Part shown: positions 1 to 11,739 of the stretch, in pieces
Layout: every line of letters starts with the position of its first letter
How positions within the stretch are numbered: the stretch's first letter is position 1
NCBI GenBank assembly: GCA_011109175.1
Contig: RDEW01000021.1
Span: 599,710-663,709, forward strand
Reading direction: 5' to 3'
Origin: Dicyema japonicum
Taxonomy: Eukaryota > Dicyemida > Rhombozoa > Dicyemidae
Length of the DNA: 64,000 nucleotides
Notes under the pieces: model-generated
Told to the model about the DNA's origin: nothing
The model's input: the letters and a program-made list of their open reading frames with translations, nothing else
The model's database searches: none
Translations under genes and position numbers: made by a program

Positions 1-115
1 TCCATACTTTTAATATTAGAATATTCTGATCACGAACTTATTGAAATTATGCAAATGTAATATTATTTAGTTCATTAATGATGAATGACATTTTAATAGA
101 ATTGTTGTAACATTG

Positions 116-966
116 ATGGATAATGATATCTTCTGCCCCCAATTGTTTTATGATAATCTTCAAGAAAGTACATTTTTTACTTCCAATTTTTTTGAAAACG
201 ATTACCATAATGACTATGCACTCCAAAGATATCAGATTCCTTCATATGAGTATTTTACTGCAAATCATCAAACTGTCCAACAGGATCTGTTCATACCATG
301 CTATCAACTCCCTAACAGTAAGTTTCTTATTCACAACATTTGTAATCATTGTTATTCTAGGCATCAAACAGATTCTTTTTACAATTTCAATGATATATAC
401 CTTCCTCGTAACCAACAAGGTTTTAATGATCTCTCAGAGATAAAAGGTTTTTGTAATTACATTTGTCCTACACAACACAATATTAAAAAAATAGAAGAAT
501 CCGATGATATAAAATTTGATAAAATATTACATTCAAATTTGTTTATTGCCAATTACTTCAAGAGTGAGAGAATTAGACTTGGATATTCTCAAGCAGACAT
601 TGCTTTGTTTATGAAAAGGAATGGACATCCAATATGTCAGACAACCGTGTGTCGCTATGAGTCAAAAAAACTATCAAATTCTTGTATGGAAAAACTTAAA
701 GAATCCTTCATTGACACTTTTAAATTATTGAACAAGTATTTATTAAGCAAATTAGAAATCAAATCACTTCCAAAGATTCCGAAAAAAGGAGATGGTTTAA
801 TGCCAAAACTAAGAGATATTTGGAGGATATGTTTTCTAAAAATATTTATCCAGGAAAGACAGAGATCGTAACTGCTACAAAAATGATTAATTTGCCTGAA
901 TATGTTATCAAAATTTGGTTTGGTAATCGGAGACAGAAAGCTCGTCGTGAGTCATACATGAAATAA
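116..966 (+). CDS. POU-domain homeobox transcription factor
   Basis: A sequence-specific DNA-binding transcription factor acting in the nucleus. Exon 1 is 116-735 and exon 2 is 756-966, giving about 276 residues. The only intron is 20 nt (736-755, gtatt...ttag). It separates the POU-specific domain (residues about 143-200, with the family motifs LGYSQADI and QTTVCRYE) from the homeodomain (about 217-276, KRRWF...WFGNRRQKARR). ATG 116 is the first ATG after an in-frame TGA at 86-88. The N-terminal 140 residues are rich in N, Y, F and Q and carry no domain I recognise. The linker between the two DNA-binding domains is short. Homeodomain position 50 is Gly (residue 263), where POU proteins normally have Cys. 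I cannot assign a POU class. The family call is secure because both halves are present and the 20-nt splice joins them in frame. Confidence 0.9.
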
Positions 967-1046
967 TACTAATTTATTAATCTTTGATAAATTTCTGTGT
1001 TTAATATAATTTATTAATCAATCTCTTCCATTGGTGCCAAGTCATA

Positions 1047-1260
1047 AGTTATCTGTTTAATTTATTGGATCCCTAAGGCCTCACAATTTTGCTCTTGCTT
1101 CTTGTATCAATAATCAATAATTCAACGTGAATCGATATTTACTCATTTATGAAAGTTATCTGTTTAATTTATTGGATCCCTAAGGCCTCACAATTTTGCT
1201 CTTGCTTCTTGTATCAATAATCAATGATTCAACGTGAATCGATGTCTACTCATTTATGAT
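1047..1260. repeat. Local head-to-tail duplication, period 107
   Basis: About 105 bp starting agttatctgtttaattt at 1047 recurs at 1154 with a few base differences. Nothing coding is visible here. The surrounding 967-1917, downstream of the POU gene, holds no gene I can support. The duplication resembles several others in this window and may be an assembly artefact. Confidence 0.8.
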
Positions 1261-1917
1261 GACCGTCTTTGTCAAGTCGAATGAAAGCACGTTTGACTAT
1301 CTTTATCGAAACTTGGGAGGAATTAGCTTTAGAGAAATTTATACTTTTTGGACTGCTCTAATCTCAACAGTTTTTCTCTGATGGCAAAACACTCTCCTAT
1401 ACTGGACGATATTTGTTCGTCCGTCTGTCCCGATCCTTTAGTCGCAGACTAAATGTATATATGACATCAGGGAGCTGTGGACTTGTGGAGGACCTATACC
1501 TTAATGTACTCTTATCAGAAAGCGTATTCGAGATGTGTCTTTAAAAAAAAGATGGAGCACCTTGAAAGCATTGGAGGATCAGAAGAGAAAGAAGTATCGG
1601 AGAATTACTTAGGATAACTTGTTTGTCTCATTTGTTGTTAAGTTGTCAGGAGTCCTTGGCCCACAAGCCGAGGATCTAGTCCGTAAGATCGGCTCAATGA
1701 TTCGAGAGCGTATCTCGATAGCTATTGTCAGAAGGAACATCATGGCTATTCAAGATTCCTAAATTATTTAATTTTGGTAACAAAACATGATTGTTGTTAA
1801 TATTTAATTGAAAGACTTGACTTCTCTAATTTTAACTTTAAAAAAGATAATCTTAAGATCCACCTGATTCTAACGATCAAAATCAAACGCAGATCTCCCT
1901 GGACATTGCGCGAATGA

Positions 1918-3170
1918 TTAAGGGGTAATTGGAGATTTTGTGCTAAGGATGACTAACAAAATTACTTTCCATGGTAAACAATTAGAGTTTACTCCAAAAA
2001 TCTCACTTTTTGTCCATAGTACCTCCTGATCTGTTAAGAGGTGGGTTGCCCGTGTTTTCTCGGTCGATATTATGGCGTGCTTCCTAGCAGACACACTTGA
2101 CCCAGCTATCAGGGTGTCGTGCATTCGCATTAGGATACGCTCACTTAGTTGGACTACTCCACACAGTCCACGGCCGAATTTATCACGGGGTAAATATAGT
2201 CTCTCCTTATTGGCTGCCAGCACATGGTTCTCTCTGAGTACTTCACGGATCATAGCATCCATATCATCATACTCTTTGGGCTCAAATTCCACAACACCTA
2301 TGTAGTAGTTTAGCAGCGAGACAGCATACTCATTTAATGTAGGAACAAATTCCTTCCATTTAGAGACGTCTTACATAATAACGCTGCTCTTTTACGGATG
2401 CCTTCAGTAATTTGTCGCTTTGTCTCAGGCATTATAAGGGACTTTGGAGTTTCGGTAACACCCAGATACTTATATCTTTCGTGTTCCTCTAGGACTCTTA
2501 CTAACTCGCTACATACTTGCGTGTTAGTCGCAGACTTTGAATAATTCAAATCTAGTCTTATACTCTCAAAGAATTCTCTGGCACAGACCCCCATGGAGTA
2601 GAGCTCCTCGGCTGTTCGAGCATACATCTTTAGGTCATCGATAAAAAGAAGGTGATTTGTACTGAAACAAACCCCCTCACAATGAACTGGTATTTGCTCA
2701 AACCGGTCATTGAGGCGGCGACTCAATGGCTCCAAACAGAGATAAAAGAACAGCGGAGACATGCTATCCCCCTGAAGGATCCCCCTCCTGAGTTTTACCT
2801 CGCCTATCCGGCGCCTATTATAGTTCAGATGAATACTCCACCTATTCATCACAGCCACTACAAAGCTGATGAACCACACAGGCATACACAGACTGTGTAG
2901 GCACTCGACAAGGTAAGAACTGAATCGTCTTTTGCCCCCTGACAATTTCGCACAGTAATTAACTGATTCTCGGAGAGAATCCCATTTGCTTCTACAAAGC
3001 TCCTGACCTCATTAGCCACCAAGTTGGTCATCAGTTAATACAGGGTTGGCATGCAGGTCATCGGTCTATAATCTGCAGAAGACTGAGGGTTGTCTAGCTT
3101 TTTGGATTTGAAATCAAGCATATCACCACCAAATAAGAAGGGGACAAGAGGGGATATTTTTTGCGTCACA
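1918..3170 (-). mobile_element. R2/NeSL-like retrotransposon, RT fragment
   Basis: Decayed non-LTR retrotransposon read on the minus strand in several frames. From 5' to 3' it shows an RT fragment around 3160-2945 (SADYRPMTCMPTLY), then the catalytic core at 2945-2334 (LRRGILQGDSMSP, then HLLFIDDLKMYA), then the post-RT region at 2292-1918 (ANKERLYLPRDKFGRG). The HLLF-DDLK form of the catalytic box and the NKERLYLPR motif are typical of R2/NeSL-type elements that end in a restriction-like endonuclease. That endonuclease is missing here. Frame breaks near 2945 and 2330 make it inactive. Related copies lie at 8.3, 38.9 and 53.6 kb. Confidence 0.85.
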
Positions 3171-3589
3171 TGTGATCAAGTGACTTTCAACAAGGAAGAG
3201 AATGTAATGTCTCATAATCCCGACAGAAGATCCAAACCCTGTTAATTAGTTTTTCGTTTCTTAACTATAATTAGTCTTGGGAGTAAATCAAATTATGTTT
3301 GGTCTCATTTTCATGACTATTGTTTTATTCCATTGAAAATAATGGCTTCATTAATGGTAATAATCGATTTAGAACGATTAGTTTGATTTACTTGGCTCGA
3401 TGCTCCTCCCTTGATCCTACACATGCTAATTAGGGTTGGGTTATCTACTGATCCATGTGTTTCACATTCAAATATTTTTTAAAGCATTTTTAATAAAAGC
3501 AAACAAGGAAATATTATAATGATTTAAGCGGCTCCTCTAATAAATAAAGCGCATCCCCTTTTTAGTTTTTGCAAGGAATTACGTTCAAT

Positions 3590-4010
3590 GGACCTGCTCT
3601 TCTGTATTATCGTTTTTCTTCCTCACAATAAGCGTGCCAATGGATCGCAAGAAAATCAGAGAACTCGATCCGATCACCTCCTATGTATTGACCAAAATGT
3701 GGTTGAAAATGAAACTTACTCTTAGGCTTTCTTACTTTTTTCTATTAAGAAAATCGAGAAAATGCAAATGAGAACTTACAGAATAACGGAGCGTTGGATT
3801 TGTGAAGATCACCGAACCGGATCTACGCTTCTGGAGTCCCTTATGAGACTAGATTCCAGATAACGGGAAGATGGACCTGAAAATTAAGGCAGCTGTCTGA
3901 AACGTGCATGAGCGGGCACAAAGGAAGAACAACGGGCAAAGATTATGTCTCTGTTAGAATGCATCGGGATCACGTGATAATTAATTTGGTTTTAACCGTG
4001 GTCTTAGGTT
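3590..4010. repeat. Unclassified dispersed repeat, copy 1
   Basis: This stretch resembles 28050-28290 on the same strand: both contain a motif like cggagcgttggattt and a later block like gggatcacgtgataa preceded by agaa(c/t)g. The similarity comes in blocks with diverged spacers. No intact reading frame is present. It could be an eroded DNA transposon; I see no conserved domain that names it. The rest of 3240-4780 is AT-rich and without a recognisable gene. Confidence 0.5.
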
Positions 4011-4779
4011 AAATAAAAAATAGAACTATTTATCTTATTTATTCAAAATCAAAAGGGGGTAATAATAATAATAAAATCAAAAGGATCCACTTAAATTCTT
4101 GCGTTTGCAATGTGGTGCAGATTTTTACAACGAAGCGATGAAGCCATCTCGCTTGTTATGACACGCAAAACACAAGCATACTTAATCACTAGAAAAAGAT
4201 ATTGAATTCTTAAGAAGCCTAAAGCTAAACTATAACAAAAGGATAAAACTACTTTCATTAATACCTACAATTCCTACATCTATTCAGGACTATTGTACTC
4301 ATGTAAAGTCGCAGAAATTATCACCAATACTGGTTTTTCTTTATTTTAATTTATGTAGGTAATTCTCATTCCATTGCTGAGAGAGTTTTGTGTAAAATAG
4401 TTCATGAACATATTCTGCAGAGGGAATCTATCCAATTACTAAAATAATATTCCATGCAGTAACGATCCAATGCGGAATTGACGAGATGTCTGAAGATCTC
4501 GAACATTAATTAATTATTAATCTCAGAAAAAACAAAATTATCAGTACTACTTGAAGAATCAGTTGTATTTGATAATCAATCCGTTTAATGTCATGTGTGA
4601 GGTACAATAAATATAGCATTTTAAAAATATTTTGACGATAACTGTAATTAGAATGAAGGATTATTATTTATTTTATTAACCATATGATGAGTAACAAGTC
4701 CAATAATTTAAGTATCTGCGAAAGACGGGACATCAGAGAACCTCTTACTAAAACATCTCAAAAATAGAGCACCTGGTGG

Positions 4780-5820
4780 CCAAGGTCAGAGGTCACATTA
4801 ATAATTTTTTTTTATAAAAAATACTAATTAATCAGTGGGATCGATCCCCAGGGCAAGAGCAACTGTCCAAGTGAGTCATGGATTGCAGGGTAAATCGTAT
4901 GAGAGGTTTACCGTCTTATTTATTGATAGACACGGTTTAATAATTTTTTCTCTACGAATATTATTGAAGGCATTGCGGAGGTCCAATTTAATCATTATAT
5001 TCTGACAATCCAGTGAACTCATTATGAAATTACGAGCAAATTGTATTTCCGCCTCAAATCAACGGGGAATCCCAACTCCAAATTGAGTTGGTGTCAGTTA
5101 AGGACTTATGACAACAGGCTGCTTTGGTAGCGATTCTAGCTGTCATACGCCTTAGGAAATTCCCAATAGCGATGATTCTTATCCAATCGCAGGGCTTCCT
5201 GAAAGATATCAGTCTGGAATCAAATAAGAGTACAACTACCAAGTCTGTGAGAGCTTTTATTGAGTCCATTAGAGTGTTTCTCACATCGGCAATGGTTACA
5301 GAAATAAGGTCCTTTATATGGCAGACATAGGCCATCAATTCCGGCTGCTACCTCCAGGAAAAGATAATTCAGTTTATCAGTGACAGTGATTGATAGATGT
5401 GGAGTGTCCATTGTATCTTACGTAGATCTATTAGAACTGGTGGGTGCTTTTCTATGATCAGTTCGAGTGAATCTCTTGTTAGAAAAACTACATTGTCGTT
5501 GCTATGAGTGGTCGCAACAACCAATAAATATCTCCCACCATGGTTTTCCTGTTTACCTCAGCACACATATCTCGCTCACGACTCCTTCCCCTGGGGGATG
5601 ATACGGGGTCTTCATCAATTAACAAATTTCCAATCGTGGTTTTGAAGTTAAAACTTTCGTATCTCGAGGCATTTATTTGGATAATTGAGATTTCTTTCAG
5701 TTCCGTCGAGTAAACTTCCAGTACAAGAGGTGCAAAGCAGATAAGACGGATCCATGCATTCCCAAGAAGCAGCACTCCTAAAAGGTAGTCCAAACATGGT
5801 ACGAAGGAGGTTCACTTCTC
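4780..5820 (-). mobile_element. LINE C fragment (RT domain)
   Basis: Minus-strand translation gives reverse-transcriptase pieces in several frames: CDWIRIIAIGNFLRRMTAR near 5190-5130 (the R.IA.GN.LRR motif), then KLDLRNAFNNIRREKI near 5005-4940 (the region holding the first catalytic Asp). This arrangement matches the LINE group whose RT continues with GVQQGDPLG, seen on the plus strand at 47.8 kb. Stops and frame shifts show it is dead. The upstream segment (5411-5820) is open in pieces but not recognisable. Confidence 0.7.
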
Positions 5821-6169
5821 TAGTCAGGGATATGGAGGATTTTCGACTTAGTTTATAGTAGTCAAGGTGTCCGAATTTTGAATGTAAGAGTATTTATAGT
5901 TAGTTTTCGCTGTTTTACTACAGACCTGACAGGGAAGGGTGTTCCCGAGGTAAGGTTTAAGATAAAAATCAGAGATCCAGGTCCGGAGGATATTCAAACC
6001 ACACTTTTGGATTATCTGTAGAAGTTATACTTTGAGTAGAAAATTGCGGAATACGGAACTATAAAAAACTTGGGGCTACGGTAAAAAAACTTGACTTTAC
6101 GTACTTGCATAGTTGTTTTTTAAATTTTAATTATTGTTTTTTTTTATAAATTGAATCTAAAGTCAATGT

Positions 6170-6490
6170 TCCCTGCCGACATAATCGATGATTGCAACAA
6201 AGATCAACTTAAGAAGTCACTGAATCTCACCTCCGTCGTGGCATTTTAGTGTAAACAGACGTCTTAGTTTTTTGAAAAAACGAAGCGATTTCCCGCTTAT
6301 TTCTTCAGTTTTCTCAACTACGATGGGTCGGAACGTGAGCCGGTCTAACAGCACTTCATATTTTTTCATGGCCTTAGCTTTTTCCGTGGCATACAGCGTG
6401 TCTACCACGATTCCGGCAATGCTAGATGAACAAATGGGGTCAATGCACGTGGCATCCCATAAAAATGGTTTCCGTTACCCGATCGTGAAG
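6170..6490 (-). mobile_element. LINE C C-terminal fragment
   Basis: The minus strand reads VDTLYATEKAKAMKKYE followed by IVVEKTEEISGKS and ends near 6217. This matches the C-terminal segment of LINE C-type polyproteins: a ...VDT... block, an alanine-rich A..K..KY stretch and a V.VET.G segment. For a minus-strand element the C-terminus should lie at lower coordinates than the RT, so this is a separate copy from 4780-5820. Confidence 0.65.
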
Positions 6491-6494
6491 ATTT

Positions 6495-6590
6495 AGTTAT
6501 TTACGTCCTGTCCCTTCGATTAAAAGAAACCTGTGGCTAACAAGAACATCATAGTAAAGAGTGGACGTTCCCTGGATGGAGAGATTATAT
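6495..6590. repeat. Short dispersed repeat, pairs with 58 kb
   Basis: Blocks such as tcccttcgattaaaagaaac and agtggac(g/a) recur in the same order at 58050-58115 (tcccttcgagtgaaagaaac ... agcggacactc). No coding potential. It may be a transposon 3' tail or a small SINE-like repeat. The following 6600-7140 is AT-rich with no gene seen. Confidence 0.5.
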
Positions 6591-7139
6591 TAATTATTGT
6601 TAGAATACTGTAAACCCCCATTATTCCGAACTTCAATAGTCCAAATTTTTTGTTGAGTTTACATTTTAAATTTAAAATCTTACAGTCCCACATAGTTAAC
6701 AGCTAAACACTAAATGAAATTAATTTGAATAGACAAAATATAATTTATAAGTTAAAACAAGTCAACTCTGATGTATTCCTTTACATGGGTGGAACTGGAA
6801 TCTTCAATTTTTTCTAGAAAAATTTCATCTAAAGGAAGAAAGGCATAATGCAATCAAAAGTGAACATTAATCAAAGGAATAAAAGACAGAGACAATTATT
6901 TATGACTTTATTAAACATAATTTTTTGATTTTAAATTTCATGTTACATTTGAAAACATAAATATTAATCACAATGTAACTTATTTTCAAAATCCGAAAGA
7001 CACACAATTTTTTTGTTCAGACTAACGAGGTTTTACTGCATATACTTTTACACTTAAAAAATATTATTAATTATAAAATAGCCAAAAAGTTGGTATTTGT
7101 TAATGCATCCAACCAATATTTCGATTAATATTAATAATA

Positions 7140-7500
7140 TTCTAATTTGAACTCTCTCAGACGGAAAATCATGCGGCATATGCAATCAGACATCATATCC
7201 ATCCCCAGTCTCCTTTAGAAAAGGCGACAGTGCCAAGTGGTCAGGGCTTCCTACGTATGTGCAATGAGCTAGGAAACCCATTCAGAGAAAGGGCGGCCCA
7301 TGTAGATGAATTCAGATGACAATAATAAGTCTACCCCAATAGAATTCTTCTGCAGAAACAAATTAAGACACCTCACGAACGCTGTTGGTTCACTAGCGGA
7401 GCATTCGAAAAGAATTCGAGAGATGTTGAAGGCTGGGATCACTTAATTTAGCGAGTTAATACTTTCTTTCTTGGTGGTCTTGGGTTTTAAAATATATAAC
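7140..7500 (+). mobile_element. LINE B 3' end fragment
   Basis: Eroded coding sequence leads into ggctgggatcacttaattta near 7432. The same 3' tail closes the better-preserved LINE B copy at 50530 (ctgggatcacttaattag) and the SINE at 25.6 kb. The shared tail plus residual reading frame mark this as the 3' end of a dead LINE B copy. From 7500 to 8290 I see only AT-rich sequence. Confidence 0.55.
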
Positions 7501-8289
7501 AACATTTTAAATTGAGACTTTATTGAAAGACAGATTTATTAAGACAAATAAGAGTTTTATTAGTCAGTTAAAAATATAATCAAACTCAAAGTAATAAATA
7601 AAAATTAAAGCCATTAAATGTAACGAGAAACCAAAATACCTTAAATTTAAAAAATTCTTACCAATAAATTTCTATGTACAAATCTATTTGAAGAGAACGT
7701 GGGGGATGGAGATGTAATTAATTAATACAAGAGTCCAGACTGATTTGAATGCTTTTGACAAAATCGGCGGATATCATTCGTTTAGTGAACTGATGACCAT
7801 CCTTATACTTTAATAGTTGCGTGTAAAAACATGTAAAAGTTCATGAAGAAAATGTAATATCCTGGGTAGACTCCATGCCAAATAGCCATCAAAAATCAGT
7901 TTGATTCGTTTATATGGAATATTTTTAATATAAAGAATGTAACGGAACCATTTCACTATATTTATGTTCTAACTAGCAACATGTGAAAAATAAACTAAGA
8001 TTGACTTCTAAAAATACCCTAGACCAATAATATCCATACCACATATCGGTTTTTTATCATATTCAAATCCAACCAAGTTAAAAAGTCAGTCGGCTAAATT
8101 AAAGAGCACTTAATGCACAACAAAGTATTACTATAATCCTGCGACGGGATAAACACATTTGTGAAAATAAAAACGAAAAAAACTGATTTTATTTCCTTTG
8201 ATTCGAATAAAATAAACGAAACCATAAATGGACAAGGGCTACCCCCATATTGTTCCAAATCTGCTAATAACCAAATAATTAATAAAGAA

Positions 8290-8614
8290 ATTAATTTCCT
8301 TTAAACAGATTTATGGGAGTACTGTTATTAAAATGATGGAAGTTGTTCGCGATTTCTTTCATGTTGCCGGCTTGGAAATGAATTCGGAAAAGTCACTTTC
8401 TAATGTTAACTCGCTATCATGTTGTGAGACTCTGGTAGGAGTCAGTGGATATCGATATTTGGGTGTTTTTGAAGATGAGGGAAGTAATGTTCTTAAAAGC
8501 AAAGTTATGGAGTCCATACTTGAAAATGTTAAGAAGAGAATAACCATGCTTTCAAAAACAAAGTTAAATTCTGTGAACTTATTTCGCGCAATAAATGAAT
8601 ACGCAATGTCCCTA
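8290..8614 (+). mobile_element. R2/NeSL-like fragment cut by gap
   Basis: An open frame from 8333 encodes EKSLSNVNSL, GYRYLGVFEDEG and KLNSVNLFRAINEYAMSL, then enters the N gap. It matches the post-RT region of the R2/NeSL-like element at 39.0-39.4 kb (NCEKSATN, YLGV, NAVNLFKAINEYA) and of the 2.3 kb copy (YKYLGVTE, LNGRNLF). The frame is intact over this stretch. Confidence 0.8.
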
Positions 8615-9258
8615 NNNNNNNNNNNNNNNNNNNNNNNNNNNNNNNNNNNNNNNNNNNNNNNNNNNNNNNNNNNNNNNNNNNNNNNNNNNNNNNNNNNNNN
8701 NNNNNNNNNNNNNNNNNNNNNNNNNNNNNNNNNNNNNNNNNNNNNNNNNNNNNNNNNNNNNNNNNNNNNNNNNNNNNNNNNNNNNNNNNNNNNNNNNNNN
8801 NNNNNNNNNNNNNNNNNNNNNNNNNNNNNNNNNNNNNNNNNNNNNNNNNNNNNNNNNNNNNNNNNNNNNNNNNNNNNNNNNNNNNNNNNNNNNNNNNNNN
8901 NNNNNNNNNNNNNNNNNNNNNNNNNNNNNNNNNNNNNNNNNNNNNNNNNNNNNNNNNNNNNNNNNNNNNNNNNNNNNNNNNNNNNNNNNNNNNNNNNNNN
9001 NNNNNNNNNNNNNNNNNNNNNNNNNNNNNNNNNNNNNNNNNNNNNNNNNNNNNNNNNNNNNNNNNNNNNNNNNNNNNNNNNNNNNNNNNNNNNNNNNNNN
9101 NNNNNNNNNNNNNNNNNNNNNNNNNNNNNNNNNNNNNNNNNNNNNNNNNNNNNNNNNNNNNNNNNNNNNNNNNNNNNNNNNNNNNNNNNNNNNNNNNNNN
9201 NNNNNNNNNNNNNNNNNNNNNNNNNNNNNNNNNNNNNNNNNNNNNNNNNNNNNNNNNN
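8615..9258. other. Assembly gap (644 N)
   Basis: Run of unknown bases. Long open frames across it are artefacts of the Ns. The flanks do not belong to an obviously continuous element: the left flank is retrotransposon, the right flank is unidentified coding sequence. Confidence 1.
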
Positions 9259-9446
9259 AGTACGCCTCTGCTACCTCCCAACTTGTGGAACTGGCATGCC
9301 GTGAGGACAGCCCACTGGACTCTAACGGAGATATTTTGACTGAATCTGATGTGGAGATGCGGAGTAACAGGGAGGTTATGGCACACTCTTCTTCTAAGAG
9401 AAGAAGAGGGATTACCAACAATCTGGATCAAAATACGCTTAATTAA
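9259..9446 (+). CDS. 3' end of unidentified gene (partial)
   Basis: An open frame leaves the gap and ends at TAA 9444-9446 after about 62 codons. Visible features are an acidic stretch (TESDVEMRSNREV) followed by a serine and basic patch (SSSKRRRG) resembling a nuclear localisation signal. No transposon family in this window shows this sequence, so it may be the C-terminus of a host gene hidden by the gap. Function unknown. The alternative is chance openness. The following 9450-9890 has no gene I can support. Confidence 0.35.
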
Positions 9447-9891
9447 TTAATTAGTTAATTTATTCGTTTGAAATATTTTGAAGTAAATTGTAGCTAAACA
9501 AATAATTAAACTGTTTGGGATTGTCTAGTCCTGGGTAATGGTCACTGTTTTTTAAATTAAGTGACGGCTAAAGGCTCATTTTTCTAAAGTTTTCGTTTGA
9601 ATAAAATTTACTGGCTATTCAACAAGTTTCGCTCTCTATTGTGAAAGGAAATAGCCATGTAATGCGGTCTTCCACACTATATAGTATAGAATTATGTTTT
9701 GTTTGATAAATTGAGAAATTACTCATAATCTCCAAGTCCTATCCCCCTTACCTTACTGAGAATAGTTCTTCATTTAACAGTAGAAAATTGACTCTACAAT
9801 AATGAAGCAAACAACCTCGACCCAATCAACAGAATAACCAATCAATAATCTACCTACAAATTACACACACAAACACACATGGTCATTCATT

Positions 9892-10345
9892 TCATAGTAA
9901 GCAGTCCCACACCCGTCGTTTAACCTCACACCCAGGTACCATCCAGTTATCCATTAATGGACAACTTTCACAATAAGGTAATAATTTAGAACTACCATCA
10001 TCACCATCCCAACCCTTAAAGTACCTTCCCCCTCAATCGTCTCCATTTTCTTCACCTCGGGAATATATGTGAACGGAAATTGGAAAATGGGGACTCCTCA
10101 CAGCAAGCTTGCAAAATCAAGTCCACTGTTAAATCAAAGTGGAACTCAGTATCTTCAAAAATGTTATCCTTTCAATAAATGCCACAAGAACTCCTCAGAA
10201 AAAGCAATTTCGAATGTCTCAAGTAGATTATCGTAAATTTCCACATCATAATACACAGATTTTGAAGATTTCTAAGTTATATAAGTGGAATACTTGAATT
10301 TATTCATTTCAGCAACAATATTGTCGAAATTGTTAGCAAATCCCA
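9892..10345 (-). CDS. Unidentified multi-exon coding region
   Basis: Several minus-strand pieces read like real protein. In order they are: FANNFDNIVAEMNKF near 10335-10295; SVYYDVEIYDNLLETFEIAF near 10250-10190; DNIFEDTEFHFDLTVDLIL near 10150-10090; then, after a 24-nt GT-AG intron (10032-10055), a cysteine-bearing C-terminus with YCESCPL and WMVPGCEVKRRVWDC, and a stop at 9892-9894. The 24-nt splice removes a frame break. Two other breaks (near 10275 and 10155) are not solved by a canonical intron, so indels or decay are possible. It may be the C-terminal part of the RMI1-like gene upstream or a separate gene. I do not recognise a domain. Confidence 0.45.
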
Positions 10346-10499
10346 CCTCTGTTCCACAATCCATAAGAATCTAAAGCAAGAGCACTGTATATGTTTCAAA
10401 AAGTCTGCATATTTGAAGGAGGTGACCTGGTTGGACTCAATTGTTTGAATATTTTGCTTTCTCATCAGTAAAATTCCATTTCTGCAAAGAATTGATCTG

Positions 10500-11208
10500 G
10501 AAATCACCACTAGAGTAAACTAAGCCAAAACCTTTTTGCCAGGACTAAAGTCGGTCGGCAATATAAGAATAAAGTCACATTCAGTAGCCTTGAGTTCTAC
10601 GGTTCCGTCAGTCAAACGTAGCAAGATTTGTTTTTTGTGACTCTACTTTAAAAGCATTAAATAATTGTTTTTGGAAAATTTCCAGATTCATCTTCAGTTT
10701 CTTCTGTTTGGGGAGTACTGACTGTAAAGGGAACGACTCACATCTACCAAGGATTTTATCTGTATTAGTTAAATTGTTAACCTGTTAAGCAAAGCTCCTT
10801 TGATTAGGTTTTTTTGTGGTTATAATCGGGAAGGGAAGGTTATGTGGAGTTTTTAATATCAGAGACAAGCCATTGCTGGTATATCAACATTAAAATTGTG
10901 TTGTAATCAAATTCAATAGTCTTGAAATCAGATCTTCCCTCGATCACACAGTAGACGAGTGATCCTCTGGCATCGTTGAGTTTGGCCTCCTTTTCTTCTT
11001 ATTATGTCTCTTAAGGGAGTATGTGTAGAATTTAGATTGCCTTTGATCGAGTTTTCTATCACGGAAGAAGCTTAAGTAAAACTTGAAATGAAGTAATGAG
11101 TCACTCATCACAATTTGAAATCCAACTCGGAAACAATTTTGCTCCATAATTGATATTGAAAAATTCCATTATTTTATCAACATCAAAAGAAACCGCCATT
11201 CCCTCCAT
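10500..11208 (-). CDS. RMI1: RMI1-like genome-instability protein (fragmentary model)
   Basis: RMI1 is the OB-fold partner of topoisomerase III and RecQ helicases that dissolves recombination intermediates in the nucleus. Four segments appear in the order of RMI1. From ATG 11208 there is an N-terminal piece with KLFPSWISNC (the W/P-rich helix before the OB fold). At about 10845-10885 there is YQQWLVSDIKNS, like the QWLLTDLRD block. At about 10700-10765 there is QIKSLVDVSRSLYSQ, a near match to the family's QINSLVDVSQ..YSQ. At about 10540-10625 there is LLRLTDGTVELKATE followed by FSPGKKV, the OB-fold strand pair L.LTDG...PGTK. The pieces are in different frames. I could not place every intron, so no joined model is given. 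Identity rests mainly on the SLVDVS and LTDG blocks. Tudor protein TDRD3 has a related N-terminus and is the main alternative. Confidence 0.6.
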
Positions 11209-11280
11209 TATTTGAATATTTATTCAATTTTATATTAAAATAAATTATTATTCATAAAATAAAATTCTAACAATTTCTCC

Positions 11281-11640
11281 CTACATCGGCAGTCGAAAAT
11301 GATATTCTTCTCAGTTACGCCGACTACATTTTCATAGCTTTACGTGATCAGGACATCCAGATTGTTACTTCAAGTTTGAGACAAAACCTGGACCGCCTTA
11401 ACGAATGGTTGCTGAAGAACCACCTATCGACTAAAATTGATAAGTCAGTTACAGCTCTCTTTACATCAGACAAGAGACCGGAAAGACGAATGGTCGACTT
11501 AAAAACAAGCATAGTGTTTTCCAGTTAGAAAATCACAAAAGATTGTTGGGGTGATTTTCGACATTCATATGTTATTCTCCCCCTCTGTTTGAAAATGTTA
11601 TAACAAAATGTGAAAAGAATACTCTCTGACTTCTAGGTAA
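11281..11640 (+). mobile_element. LINE B RT fragment
   Basis: The plus strand reads ILLSYADYIFIALRDQD, then LNEWLLKNHLS, then TALFTS, across one frame with later stops. This is the catalytic YADD region (here YADY, so a catalytic Asp is lost) and the following thumb region of a Jockey/CR1-type RT. It is a short dead fragment. Confidence 0.7.
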
Positions 11641-11739
11641 TTTCTCTAAGGGACTATGAGGGAAGGTTCTTGATAGAAGAGGTAGAAATTTTGATATTTT
11701 ATATTTTCTTAAATAGTGATTTTAGATATTAAATTTATT

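Noticed and set aside
317-360. GTAAGT...TAG in the POU N-terminal region (43 nt, or 19 nt inside it) as an extra intron
   Set aside because: Neither length is a multiple of three and removal breaks the long open frame without an apparent second compensating intron.
8333-9431. Several 270-323 codon open frames across 8615-9258 and a 313-codon frame at 47839-48780
   Set aside because: They are almost wholly N and carry no sequence information.
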